From: Mycobacterium scrofulaceum
GTDB lineage: Bacteria > Actinomycetota > Actinomycetes > Mycobacteriales > Mycobacteriaceae
NCBI RefSeq assembly: GCF_002086735.1
Contig: NZ_MVIJ01000044.1
Coordinates: 1-49,243 of the forward strand
Length of the DNA stretch: 49,243 nucleotides
Direction of reading: 5' to 3'
Shown here: positions 17,301 to 23,911 of the stretch, piece after piece
Position numbering within the stretch: the stretch's first letter is position 1
Layout: each line of letters opens with the position of its first letter
The notes under the pieces: generated by a model
Databases searched by the model: none
What the model saw: only the letters and a program-made list of their open reading frames with translations
What the model was told of the DNA's origin: nothing
Position numbers and translations under genes: made by a program

Positions 17301-17772
17301 AGGCAGAAACCCTAACGGGAGCCGGACCCAAGCTCGCAGAGTGTGACACTGCCCACAATGGGCTTCCGGAATGTGATGGCTCACACGATATTCCGGTCAA
17401 CTACCGCACCCGGCGCCGCGTAACCCACGCCGACAGCTTCGTTGGGCTGACGCGATAGTTTGCCCCTGACCAGGGTGCTCGACGACGTCAGGCCGACGCG
17501 GACGCGGCGGCCGGGCAATCCGCGGTGAGAACCGCACGTCAAACGCGCTTTGCTCAGCAGCATGAGCAAAAAGATGCGGCCCCACCATTGCGCTGGTCGT
17601 CTTTGCCGTACGCGTGTTCAGCGCTCTTGTAAAGCGAAATCGGCCAAATTTGACTGCCCTTTAATTTGCAGCGGGCTGATACGATGCATTGAATCAATTG
17701 CCTTGGCTCCGCCTGCCGCCACCCAACGATGCCGCGCCAGGCGTTTGACGCGTCCTGACGGAAGGATTGTTG
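17301..17772. other. Intergenic region, HAD phosphatase / methyltransferase (divergent)
   Basis: Holds the palindrome cluster at 17341-17396 listed separately. The part from about 17620 to 17700 is noticeably more AT-rich and leads into the methyltransferase. No gene is supported here. Confidence 0.5.
17341..17396. promoter_or_regulatory. Cluster of three palindromes upstream of the HAD gene
   Basis: Three inverted repeats follow one another: GTGTGACAC (17341-17349); GCCCA-caa-TGGGC (17351-17363); and a nested one with outer arms CCGGAAT (17366-17372) and ATTCCGG (17390-17396) around TGTGA-TGGC-TCACA (17372-17385). They lie 41-96 bp before the HAD start codon on the minus strand, a plausible operator zone. 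The inner TGTGA/TCACA has a 4-bp spacer, not the 6 bp of the CRP consensus. Confidence 0.5.
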
Positions 17773-18702
17773 GTGCCACCAGCCACCAAACGAGCTCAAT
17801 ACGATTTCATTCACGCGACTTTCCAGCACGGAACCCCCGCCCTGAATTTCACTTTGTCGGTGTTGGAACGCAGTTATGAATCCCATTTTACGAATTATTC
17901 CGGCGACGTCCGTGCGACTCTGGAACACGCATGCAAGTACTTGCTGGCAGCGCATAATGGGCGCGAACTCTATCAAGCAGGCCAAGAGGTGCACGAACGA
18001 TTCTTTACATCCGAGGGAGACGGGTCATGGTTCAGCGAGGGCTACTCGGCGTACAAGTCGCAGCGTAAGCCGCTGCAGGACTTCAACAATTTCGCGGACG
18101 CCATCAGTGGTAGCCGGGTACTGGACTTCGGCACCGGTCGCGGTCATTTAGCCGCGCTGATAGCGCGTGCCGGCTTTGACTGTTACAGCACCGACGTCAT
18201 GGACTACCGCGGCACGGAGGCTGCCCATCTGCCGTTCCGGCAGATGGCTTCACCTGTCGACGTCCCCTATGCGGACGACATGTTCGACAGTGCGATCGTC
18301 AAGACCGTTCTTCATCATGTTGATGAACACGATTTGATTCCGCTGCTGACAAATTTGCGGCGCGTCGCACGACGGTTGATCATCGAAGAAGACACTTACG
18401 CCGTCCCCGTAACGCCGCCAGGAGTCGCCGCACCGGAGCAGATCGACCTGACCGAGTTCAATAAGCTGGAGGAAAGCGATCAATTTCGGGCGCTCGTGCT
18501 CATCGACTTCTTTGGTAATGCCGTCGCCCAGGGCCTTGTCGATATGAATTTCGGCTGCCAATTCAAGCGGGTAAGCGAGTGGCATTCAATATTCGACAGC
18601 CTGGGGCTGCGAATCGTAGATACCGACGTCGTGGGCTTCCGCCCGGGCAATATTCACAAAGCTTGTCAGGTTCGCTTCGTTGTCGATCGCGAGGATTTGT
18701 AG
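17773..18702 (+). CDS. Class I SAM-dependent methyltransferase
   Basis: 309 aa from GTG 17773, six bases after GGAAGGA; the two preceding TTG codons are alternatives. The central Rossmann core has motif I VLDFGTGRGHLAALIARAG, an acidic residue in YSTDVMD, and the FDSAIVKTVLHHVDEHDL segment typical of methyltransferase_11/12. The flanking N- and C-terminal regions match nothing I recognise. The gene is less GC-rich than its neighbours, with runs such as AATTTC and TTTACATCC, and sits beside the tRNA integration site, which suggests horizontal acquisition. Substrate unknown. Confidence 0.85.
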   Translation: MPPATKRAQYDFIHATFQHGTPALNFTLSVLERSYESHFTNYSGDVRATLEHACKYLLAAHNGRELYQAGQEVHERFFTSEGDGSWFSEGYSAYKSQRKPLQDFNNFADAISGSRVLDFGTGRGHLAALIARAGFDCYSTDVMDYRGTEAAHLPFRQMASPVDVPYADDMFDSAIVKTVLHHVDEHDLIPLLTNLRRVARRLIIEEDTYAVPVTPPGVAAPEQIDLTEFNKLEESDQFRALVLIDFFGNAVAQGLVDMNFGCQFKRVSEWHSIFDSLGLRIVDTDVVGFRPGNIHKACQVRFVVDREDL

Positions 18703-18890
18703 GGAACGGGCTACCTAGCCGGTCGTTTGAGCCCATCGCGCAATGTGGATTCGGTATCGGCGCCGGCGCCGCAGGATGGGCGCGACCTGGTCGACGAAGT
18801 CATCACGACGCGCGGCCCGACGGCAGCCAGAGCCGTCGAGCGCGCTCAACTCGGCCGTCGACGGAGTGTCAAGGATCCACCGAGGCAGCT

Positions 18891-18956
18891 GTCACGCATC
18901 AGCCGAAACACTGTCGCGCATCACCGAAAGACGAAACGTCAGCGATCAGCCGACGT
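18891..18956. repeat. Three imperfect tandem repeats beside the tRNA gene
   Basis: Units starting GTCACGCATCAGCCGAA (18891), GTCGCGCATCACCGAA (18913) and GTCAGCGATCAGCCGA (18938) recur at 22-25 bp spacing, just past the 3' end of the tRNA gene. Meaning unknown. The remainder of 18703-18969 holds no gene that I can support. Confidence 0.45.
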
Positions 18957-18969
18957 CACAGGAACAAAG

Positions 18970-19043
18970 TAGGGCGGGCGGGGCTCGAACCCGCGACCAA
19001 CGGATTATGAGTCCGCGGCTCTAACCAACTGAGCTACCGCCCC
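18970..19043 (-). tRNA. tRNA with CAT anticodon (Met, or Ile2 after lysidine modification)
   Basis: 74 nt on the minus strand, with G1 at 19043 and discriminator A at 18970 and no encoded CCA. The acceptor 5' strand GGGGCGG pairs with CCGCCCT (one G-U). The D-arm contains AGTTGGTTAGA, the anticodon loop is CTCATAA on a 5-bp stem, and the T-arm is GCGGG-TTCGAGC-CCCGC. The anticodon CAT is shared by elongator Met and Ile2 tRNAs, and I cannot separate them by eye. The gene is intact, but its 5' half (up to the anticodon arm) lies in the 45-bp repeat supplied by the inserted element, and the integrase gene ends 15 bp upstream on the same strand. Confidence 0.93.
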
Positions 19044-19044
19044 T
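19000..19044. repeat. Attachment-site direct repeat, left copy (within intact tRNA)
   Basis: 45 bp identical to 29255-29299. It covers the anticodon arm, D-arm and acceptor 5' strand of the tRNA gene plus one base. Crossover must lie somewhere in this stretch; the anticodon loop is the usual place for tyrosine integrases. Because identity stops on the tRNA's 3' side inside the anticodon region, the chromosomal 3' half is native here and the 5' half came with the element. Confidence 0.92.
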
Positions 19045-19058
19045 AGTGGGTCTAGCTG

Positions 19059-20333
19059 CTATTTAATGGCTTTTAGCAACCTACCTTTAGTCGCGTCTTG
19101 GTCGTCGTACCGCAGCGATACCGCAGTGGTTTTGATTGCCTTGCCCAGCGCGTCAGCGACCCCGGTCAGGTCGTCATCAAAGAGGTGGCCGTAGAGATCC
19201 AGGGTCATTGCTGCCGTGGCGTGGCCGAGCATGCGTTGCACGACCTTCACGTTAGCGCCTGCCGAGATGGCGAGTGATGCCGTGGTGTGCCGCAGCCCGT
19301 GGGGCGTCAACCCCTCGATGCCTACCTGTTTGCATGCCCGGTCAAACGCACGCCGGTATTCCTCGATGGGCAACAGTCCGCCCCGCATGCGAGGAAAGAC
19401 CAACGCGTTCCCGTCGGCGGGCAACTCACTCTTTAACCGTTCCCATACCGGGGCCGGGATAGGGACGTGGCGCGTCCGGCCCGTCTTAGTTGTCGTCTCG
19501 ACGATCCCTTTGCCGGTGACGGCGGTGGCTGATCCGATGATGGTTAGCTCCCGGTCCTCCACGTGCCTACGTCGAAGTGCTACCGCTTCCCCGAACCGCA
19601 GTCCGCAATAGCCCAGAACGAGTGTCAGCGCCTCAAAGCGCCCTGTCGCTCTCGCCAGCTTCAACAGTTCCGCATGAGTAAGGTAGCGGCGTTCGCGCGC
19701 AACCTGCTGCGGCAAGTCCTCGCCCCGGTTGATGTCGGCGGCAACGTTTTTAGCTATCTTGCCGGTGCGCTGCGCGTACTTGAGGACAGCACCGACGAGC
19801 TGATGGGCTTGGGTTATTCGGCTGGCAGACAGTCCTTTACCGGCCTGCGACCCGTCGACCGCCAGGCCACCCAGCCACATCGAATACTGTTCGTAGTCAA
19901 TGCTTTTCAGCGGGACCTCGCCCCACTCGGGCAGCACAACGGTATCCATGAGGGACCGATACCCAGCAACCGTTTTGGGCTTACGGTGGGATTTGGTTTT
20001 GAACCATTGTTCGGCGACTGACCCGAACGTCTCCAAACCTTTGCGCGGGTCGACGTACTCGCCGCGATGGGCTTCGGCGGTCACCTTGTTGAGATGGGCC
20101 TGCGCATCGGACTTTCGGTCGAACACTTTCGTGTACTCGTGGCCGTCGTGGACCCAGCGGACGCGCCAGCGCGTGACTTTCCCGTAGAGCGGCGACCGCT
20201 CCGTGTGCATCTTGCCGTCCGGGCCTTTGACCCGTTTATGCCAGCGGTCGTCTATCCCGGCCCGCTGGTTCCTACCTGTTGTCATGGCGGCAGCATACCG
20301 CAGACAATCCGTACAGAAAATCCGTTGTGTCAC
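19059..20333 (-). CDS. int: Tyrosine recombinase / integrase
   Basis: 424 aa from GTG 20333, or 408 aa from ATG 20285; neither has a good ribosome binding site. Domains in order: an arm-binding-like N-terminus (WRVRWVHDGHEYTKVF, about 55-71), a SAM-like core-binding domain (about 102-200) and the catalytic domain. Catalytic residues visible are Arg246 (GLRFGEA), His345 and Arg348 (HGLRHT), His371 (LGHAT) and nucleophile Tyr381 (LDLYGHL). It integrates and, with an excisionase, excises the element at the tRNA. Unusually it reads toward the tRNA gene, its stop lying 15 bp before the tRNA 5' end, so the two are probably co-transcribed. It is divergent from the rest of the element. Confidence 0.97.
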   Translation of the reverse strand: MTQRIFCTDCLRYAAAMTTGRNQRAGIDDRWHKRVKGPDGKMHTERSPLYGKVTRWRVRWVHDGHEYTKVFDRKSDAQAHLNKVTAEAHRGEYVDPRKGLETFGSVAEQWFKTKSHRKPKTVAGYRSLMDTVVLPEWGEVPLKSIDYEQYSMWLGGLAVDGSQAGKGLSASRITQAHQLVGAVLKYAQRTGKIAKNVAADINRGEDLPQQVARERRYLTHAELLKLARATGRFEALTLVLGYCGLRFGEAVALRRRHVEDRELTIIGSATAVTGKGIVETTTKTGRTRHVPIPAPVWERLKSELPADGNALVFPRMRGGLLPIEEYRRAFDRACKQVGIEGLTPHGLRHTTASLAISAGANVKVVQRMLGHATAAMTLDLYGHLFDDDLTGVADALGKAIKTTAVSLRYDDQDATKGRLLKAIK

Positions 20334-20574
20334 CTAAGCCAAAGGCTACGGCCAAGATGGTGCACGGGTTGCACGCCTTAGCGATTAAGTAGCGATTGAC
20401 CAGCGCGAATCGTCCGCAACAGGGACGTTCCGCGAAGGCCCCGATGGCCTTCCACCTGCGGTTTCCCGCGTTCGGCGCGTTGTACCACCTTGGCCCGTCC
20501 CACGCAGGTCCTAGCGTTACCCAACAACGGCCGGGAGTTGCCCGGCAGGGATAAACGCTATTGGGAGAAAAATG
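20334..20574. promoter_or_regulatory. Divergent control region between int and the first HTH gene
   Basis: Contains an 11-bp-spaced direct repeat TAGCGATT (20379-20386 by the TTAGCGATT start, and 20390-20397), a TGCACG repeat just before it, a perfect inverted repeat GAAGGCC-ccgat-GGCCTTC (20434-20452) and CCGGG-agttg-CCCGG (20531-20545). The one-helical-turn spacing of the direct repeat fits integrase arm sites or excisionase/HTH binding. A partial -35 (TTGACC, 20396-20401) points toward the rightward genes. Confidence 0.45.
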
Positions 20575-20775
20575 ATGGACCAATCAGGGGCGGACCTGCT
20601 CTTTACCGAAGAGGTCGCCGCAATGTGCCGCAAGTCGCCAGCCACGATACGTTGGCTCAAGGCGATGGGCCGGGGTCCCCGCTGCGGCAAGCTCGGCAAC
20701 CGCGTCGTCTATCGGCGGGCGGACGTAATGGAGTGGATTAACTCTGCGTTTGAAGGCCCGATTGTAAGGAACTAA
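20575..20775 (+). CDS. Excisionase-family / MerR-type HTH DNA-binding protein
   Basis: 66 aa from ATG 20575, seven bases after GGGAG (ATG 20572 is the alternative). The fold pattern LLFTEEVAAMCRKSPATIRWL ... GNRVVYRRADVMEWI is the winged-helix helix_turn_helix_17/excisionase type: a short HTH, a wing with a basic RVVYRR strand and a final acidic helix. It probably acts as recombination directionality factor or transcription regulator of the element. The next gene starts one base after its stop, so the two are coupled. Confidence 0.85.
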   Translation: MDQSGADLLFTEEVAAMCRKSPATIRWLKAMGRGPRCGKLGNRVVYRRADVMEWINSAFEGPIVRN

Positions 20776-20776
20776 C

Positions 20777-20962
20777 TTGGATGAACTAATCAGCCTCCGC
20801 GAACTAGCGGCATATCTCGGCGTGCCAGAATCAACCGTTTATTCGTGGCGTTGTAACGGCTCTATGCCCATACCGGGCGTCCGTATCGGAAGAAGGGTGA
20901 TGTTCCGCCGGGAAGATGTTAAAGCGTGGCTCGACACGGCCTTCGCTAATTGCATTTCGTAA
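20777..20962 (+). CDS. Second excisionase-family HTH protein
   Basis: 61 aa from TTG 20777, preceded by AAGGA. It has the same fold as its neighbour: LISLRELAAYLGVPESTVYSWRCNG, then a wing with RIGRRVMFRREDVKAWL. The two proteins share the pattern but not close identity. One of the pair is likely the excisionase and the other a control protein, since no CI-type repressor is seen in the element; which is which cannot be told from sequence. Confidence 0.85.
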   Translation: MDELISLRELAAYLGVPESTVYSWRCNGSMPIPGVRIGRRVMFRREDVKAWLDTAFANCIS

Positions 20963-20965
20963 CAC

Positions 20966-20980
20966 AAACGTTACACGTTT
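20966..20980. promoter_or_regulatory. 15-bp palindrome, possible operator
   Basis: AAACGT-tac-ACGTTT is a perfect inverted repeat directly after the HTH genes and 4 bp before the -35 of the putative rep promoter, a natural place for binding by one of the HTH proteins. Confidence 0.5.
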
Positions 20981-20983
20981 CTA

Positions 20984-21012
20984 TTGCAAAATTTGCGAAA
21001 ATCTGCTAGTGT
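20984..21012 (+). promoter_or_regulatory. Candidate promoter for the replication gene
   Basis: TTGCAA (20984-20989) and TAGTGT (21007-21012) are 17 bp apart in an unusually AT-rich patch that also contains TATAAAT. A short GGGC-tttttgc-GCCC-type hairpin follows at about 21025-21040. It leads into the leader with iteron-like boxes before ATG 21262. Confidence 0.45.
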
Positions 21013-21134
21013 CTATAAATAAGTGGGCTTTTTGCGCCCTTCTTCAGGTCAGTTTTGACCAGCCGCGCACCTTACCCCCTTTCTAAGCGCACTGGGGCCA
21101 CGGCCGCACATGGCGCTTGAACTTTCGAACGACC

Positions 21135-21229
21135 TGTCCGGCTTGTGTCCGGCTAGCGTCCACCTAACCATCCTGCGTATTCACGCATGTCAGGGCATCT
21201 TTGTCCGGCTTGTCCGGCTTTGTCCACCT
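21135..21229 (+). repeat. Iteron-like boxes upstream of the replication gene
   Basis: The 9-bp box TGTCCGGCT occurs at 21135, 21146, 21202 and 21211, and a variant TGTCCACCT at 21221. Spacing is 9-11 bp, about one helical turn. Both groups end in a GTCCACCTA sequence, so a two-box plus tail unit is itself duplicated. Boxes of the opposite orientation lie at the other end of the gene (22325-22419). Direct repeats in phase beside an initiator-type gene are typical of replication origins. Confidence 0.6.
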
Positions 21230-21261
21230 AGCTGAGTAGAGAGGTCTAGCGAAGACCAACA

Positions 21262-22401
21262 ATGGAACAACCCCTAGACGATATTCGTCATCAGATCGAA
21301 CGTTTCTGCATCCTCCCCGGCCGCCACGAAGTGACCGCCGTAACACTATGGGTGGCGGCGACGCATTTACTTGATCGGTTTGACTTCGCGCCCCGTTTGG
21401 TGATCAGGAGCGCCCTAAAGCAGTCTGGCAAATCTCGGCTGTTAGAAGTTGTAGCCGAAATGGTGCATGCACCGCTGAAGCAGTTCAACGCCACCACCCC
21501 CTATATTTTCCGCTCACTCGACGAGAAGCCGCGAACACTGCTCATTGATGAGGCCGATGCCCTATTCGGCACCAGGACGAAGGCCGACCTCAACGAGGAC
21601 TTACGCGCGCTCCTCAATGCTGGTTTCCAGCGGGGCGCGACTATTGGCCGCACGGTGGGTCCGATGCATGAGCCGCATGAGTTTCCCGTGTTCGCTATGG
21701 CCGCGTTAGCCGGTATCGGCCGGATGCCCGACACAATCGAGGACCGCGCAATTGTCGTGTTGATGCAGCGGCGGAAACCGGACGAGAAGGTTGAGCCTTA
21801 CCGGCTATCGCGCGACCGCGCCGACCTCACCGAGGTACGCGCAAAGGTTCAAGAATGGACCGCAACGGTACCTGAAGACGTCGGCGCTATGCGCCCGGAC
21901 ATTCCCGTTGATGACAGGCCAGCGGACCTGTGGGAGCCGCTCATCATCGTTGCTGAGCTTGCCGGTGGCGAGTGGCCTGAGCGTGCACGGTTGGCCTGTA
22001 AGGCGTTGACCGCTCGACATATTGAGGACGACACAGCCAGCGTGCAACTGCTGGCAGACATCCGCGAAATGTTCACGGTTGCCTTGCGGCACGAGTGCTT
22101 CCGGCCCGGCGAGGTCGGCATGTTCAAGTCGGAGGACTTGTGTAGCGCATTGCGCGGCCTGCCGGATTCACCTTGGCGCGAGATCGATCTAACCCCCTCA
22201 AAGCTGGGGAGACGGTTGAGCGAGTTCGGCGTCAAGACGACCAAGGTAACGGTGGCCGGGCGTCGGACTAACTATTACCGGCGCAGCGACTTCGATGACG
22301 TGTTCGCGCGGTACTTGCCCACTGGCCCGGACAAAGCCGGACTAGTCGGACAAACCGCCGATGACGTGCACAAACCCGGTAAACACTTAGCCGGCCGCTA
22401 G
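21262..22401 (+). CDS. DUF3631-domain ATPase, probable satellite replication protein
   Basis: 379 aa. A P-loop-like SALKQSGKSRLLEV lies at about 50-63 and a Walker B TLLIDEADALF at 92-102, followed by LRALLNAGFQRGATIGR; this is the DUF3631 pattern found in plasmid and phage replication helicase/primase-like proteins. The canonical first Gly of the P-loop is not obvious. The C-terminus has a small winged-helix-like region (KLGRRLSEFGVKTTKV). Larger family members carry an N-terminal primase-polymerase domain that is absent here. Iteron-like boxes flank and partly overlap the gene, with the last three spanning its stop codon. It probably starts replication of the excised element. Confidence 0.82.
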   Translation: MEQPLDDIRHQIERFCILPGRHEVTAVTLWVAATHLLDRFDFAPRLVIRSALKQSGKSRLLEVVAEMVHAPLKQFNATTPYIFRSLDEKPRTLLIDEADALFGTRTKADLNEDLRALLNAGFQRGATIGRTVGPMHEPHEFPVFAMAALAGIGRMPDTIEDRAIVVLMQRRKPDEKVEPYRLSRDRADLTEVRAKVQEWTATVPEDVGAMRPDIPVDDRPADLWEPLIIVAELAGGEWPERARLACKALTARHIEDDTASVQLLADIREMFTVALRHECFRPGEVGMFKSEDLCSALRGLPDSPWREIDLTPSKLGRRLSEFGVKTTKVTVAGRRTNYYRRSDFDDVFARYLPTGPDKAGLVGQTADDVHKPGKHLAGR

Positions 22402-22419
22402 CCGGACGCTAGCCGGACA
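22325..22419 (-). repeat. Iteron-like boxes, inverted set, at the end of the replication gene
   Basis: AGCCGGACA, the complement of the upstream box, appears exactly at 22411 and with one change at 22335, 22344 and 22400. Looser matches start at 22325 and 22389. The last three (22389, 22400, 22411) are spaced 11 bp apart and span the stop codon of the ATPase gene. The set faces the upstream set, making an inverted arrangement around the gene. Confidence 0.55.
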
Positions 22420-22433
22420 GGAGGAACGAAAAC

Positions 22434-22622
22434 TTGAGAATTGATGTTGGCGCGGGCACGCCTATACGGGTGCAGTGTCACGACGACGGATCAACCGTCA
22501 TCTATCAAGGTCGACGCTCGCGCATAAAAATGACTAGCACAGAGGTCGACCTACTTATCCGGGCACTAATCCAGCCGGATAACCCGGAAGCCACACTGAC
22601 CGGCTCCCCGGAAGACTTTTAA
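22434..22622 (+). CDS. Small element protein of unknown function
   Basis: 62 aa from TTG 22434, with a strong AGGAGG nine bases upstream. The sequence is mixed and soluble, with a basic YQGRRSRIK patch and an acidic end (SPEDF). No family recognised. The next gene starts at the base after its stop, so it is part of an operon with the replication gene. Confidence 0.65.
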   Translation: MRIDVGAGTPIRVQCHDDGSTVIYQGRRSRIKMTSTEVDLLIRALIQPDNPEATLTGSPEDF

Positions 22623-22823
22623 GTGAGTCCGGTGGAGCTAGAGGCGGTCGACTTAACCCGCGACGGAACCAGCGTCCTGTTAAGGCTTATTCTCGGCAAC
22701 GGCAGCACCGTGGAGTTGACGCTTCCGAATGAGCAGGCCGAGTACACGGGCGCTGCCCTCTTTTCGTATGCGCGAGGGGACGAGATTAAGGGCGGTATCT
22801 TAAGGGCGGCCGAGCGTGGTTAG
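22623..22823 (+). CDS. Small element protein of unknown function
   Basis: 66 aa from GTG 22623, which follows the preceding stop with no gap. It is beta-rich with an LLRLILGNGSTVELTLPNEQA pattern. The 3' end overlaps the next gene by 8 bp. No family recognised. The tight packing supports a real gene read with its neighbours. Confidence 0.6.
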   Translation: MSPVELEAVDLTRDGTSVLLRLILGNGSTVELTLPNEQAEYTGAALFSYARGDEIKGGILRAAERG

Positions 22824-23220
22824 TGCCAAGTGGTTGCGACTCGCCCGCGAGCTTGAAGAGGTTGGTCTGACCGAAGCCAAGATCGACGCGGCGTTGAAAG
22901 ATAACCCTGCGGTGCGCGTCGCCGTCATCGCAAAAACGCAAGAGGTCGCCGCCTATTGGAAGGCGATAAGCCCCGTAAGTAACGCTAAACCGCACCCGCT
23001 ATATAAAGACAGCGGAGTCATAGTTGACTCGCCCGAAGAATATCGACGCGCGGTCAAATTCAAGTTTAAGGATGGCGACGGGGGGTTGACGGGCATCGTG
23101 TTTAATGACTCCCCGGTGGTCCGGTTTGTCGAATACGGCACCAAATTTGCGAAGCCCCAGGGCATTGCGCAGCGCGTACTTGACGCTTTCGGCGGCCACA
23201 ACGGCGCGGTAGAGGCATGA
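22816..23220 (+). CDS. HK97 gp10-like head-tail connector / tail-completion protein
   Basis: 134 aa from GTG 22816. An N-terminal helical part is followed by TQEVAAYWKAISPV, a middle RRAVKFKFKDG ... GIVFNDSP strand pair and FVEYGTKFAKPQGIAQRVLDAF. This matches the gp10 pattern of 'eevaayarsiaPv', 'V.N..p.A.yvEfGt' and a final helix. In tailed phages such proteins finish the head-tail joint. In an element without its own tail genes it would have to fit helper-phage parts. Identification is by pattern only and is moderately sure. Confidence 0.6.
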   Translation: MVSAKWLRLARELEEVGLTEAKIDAALKDNPAVRVAVIAKTQEVAAYWKAISPVSNAKPHPLYKDSGVIVDSPEEYRRAVKFKFKDGDGGLTGIVFNDSPVVRFVEYGTKFAKPQGIAQRVLDAFGGHNGAVEA

Positions 23221-23402
23221 TCTGCGGGCGGCCCTGGACCGAGGTCAGATCGGAGGACCCCGACGGAGGGTCACTGTGCAACGTCACCGTCGAGGACCCA
23301 GACGCAGGACCCGAGCAATCCCGGACCCGTCGACCACTCAGGCGACGACGCAACGCCACGACGGCGGCACGTCCCACCTGCGGCCACCATGGCAGGCCGT
23401 AG
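23217..23402 (+). CDS. Possible small Arg-rich protein
   Basis: 61 aa; ATG 23217 overlaps the preceding stop (ATGA), which supports coupled translation. The first half is acidic (SEDPDGG, VEDPDAG) and the second very Arg-rich (RRPLRRRRN), ending in CGHHGRP. No family recognised; the composition could also come from a non-coding GC-rich stretch. Confidence 0.35.
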   Translation: MICGRPWTEVRSEDPDGGSLCNVTVEDPDAGPEQSRTRRPLRRRRNATTAARPTCGHHGRP

Positions 23403-23637
23403 TTGTACACGGCGGTGCACACAGTGCTTCGCCGTGGGTTTCAATCTGAAGTCCCAAAGGCGAAGCCCCCATCCCAGCAAATAACCAACCTGGCACCCCA
23501 GGGCGTCGCCCACCCCGGTGCCCTGGTGGCCTCTAGCCTCTAGGGGGCCGCGCCGAAAGACCGCTGGTCGGGCTTTCTTTGAGCGGTAAAGAGTCGAAAT
23601 TGAAAATCTGGTCCGAGATACAGCAAAGAGCCGTGAC
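23403..23637. other. Short gap without a supported gene
   Basis: Between the Arg-rich frame and the minus-strand small gene. It contains near-palindromic GC-rich runs (GGCACCCCAGGG ... CCGGTGCCCTGG around 23491-23525) that could fold and end transcripts from either side. Confidence 0.35.
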
Positions 23638-23835
23638 CTAAACCGTTCCATGCCTCGTGCGCTTCAATTTGCTGCACTCCACGGTGTACTCGCCCTCGGG
23701 TTTGTCGTCGTCGGGCCAGACCTTGACGACACAAATATCGTCCACGCCTACGTGTTGCAATATCCCGCTCCTGGTGCGGCCGTGTTCATCCGTCCACTCA
23801 ACCGTGTCACCGGGGCGCAATCCCTCATAAGTCAT
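23638..23835 (-). CDS. Small SH3-like protein of unknown function, antisense to the late genes
   Basis: 65 aa from ATG 23835 (or 76 aa from an ATG at 23868). The sequence GLRPGDTVEWTDEHGRTRSGILQHVG ... VVKVWPDDD resembles small SH3/Tudor-like beta-barrels that begin with 'G.Vew...g....G.V' strands. It is the only minus-strand gene between int and the cargo, so it probably has its own promoter and could be expressed in the integrated state. Function unknown. Confidence 0.6.
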   Translation of the reverse strand: MTYEGLRPGDTVEWTDEHGRTRSGILQHVGVDDICVVKVWPDDDKPEGEYTVECSKLKRTRHGTV

Positions 23836-23911
23836 GGTCCCGATTTTACTTGGCTGCGGCGGAAGCATTTTTTAGCGGCGGCCGCCTCAATAACTTTTAT
23901 GCGAGATTCAC

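Noticed and set aside
17366..17396. Possible CRP (cAMP receptor) site TGTGA...TCACA
   Set aside because: The half-sites are 4 bp apart, whereas the CRP consensus needs 6 bp, so I keep it only as a palindrome.
23217..23402. HNH endonuclease, which is common next to terminase genes
   Set aside because: The frame has no H-N-H arrangement or paired CxxC zinc knuckles, so no such call can be made.
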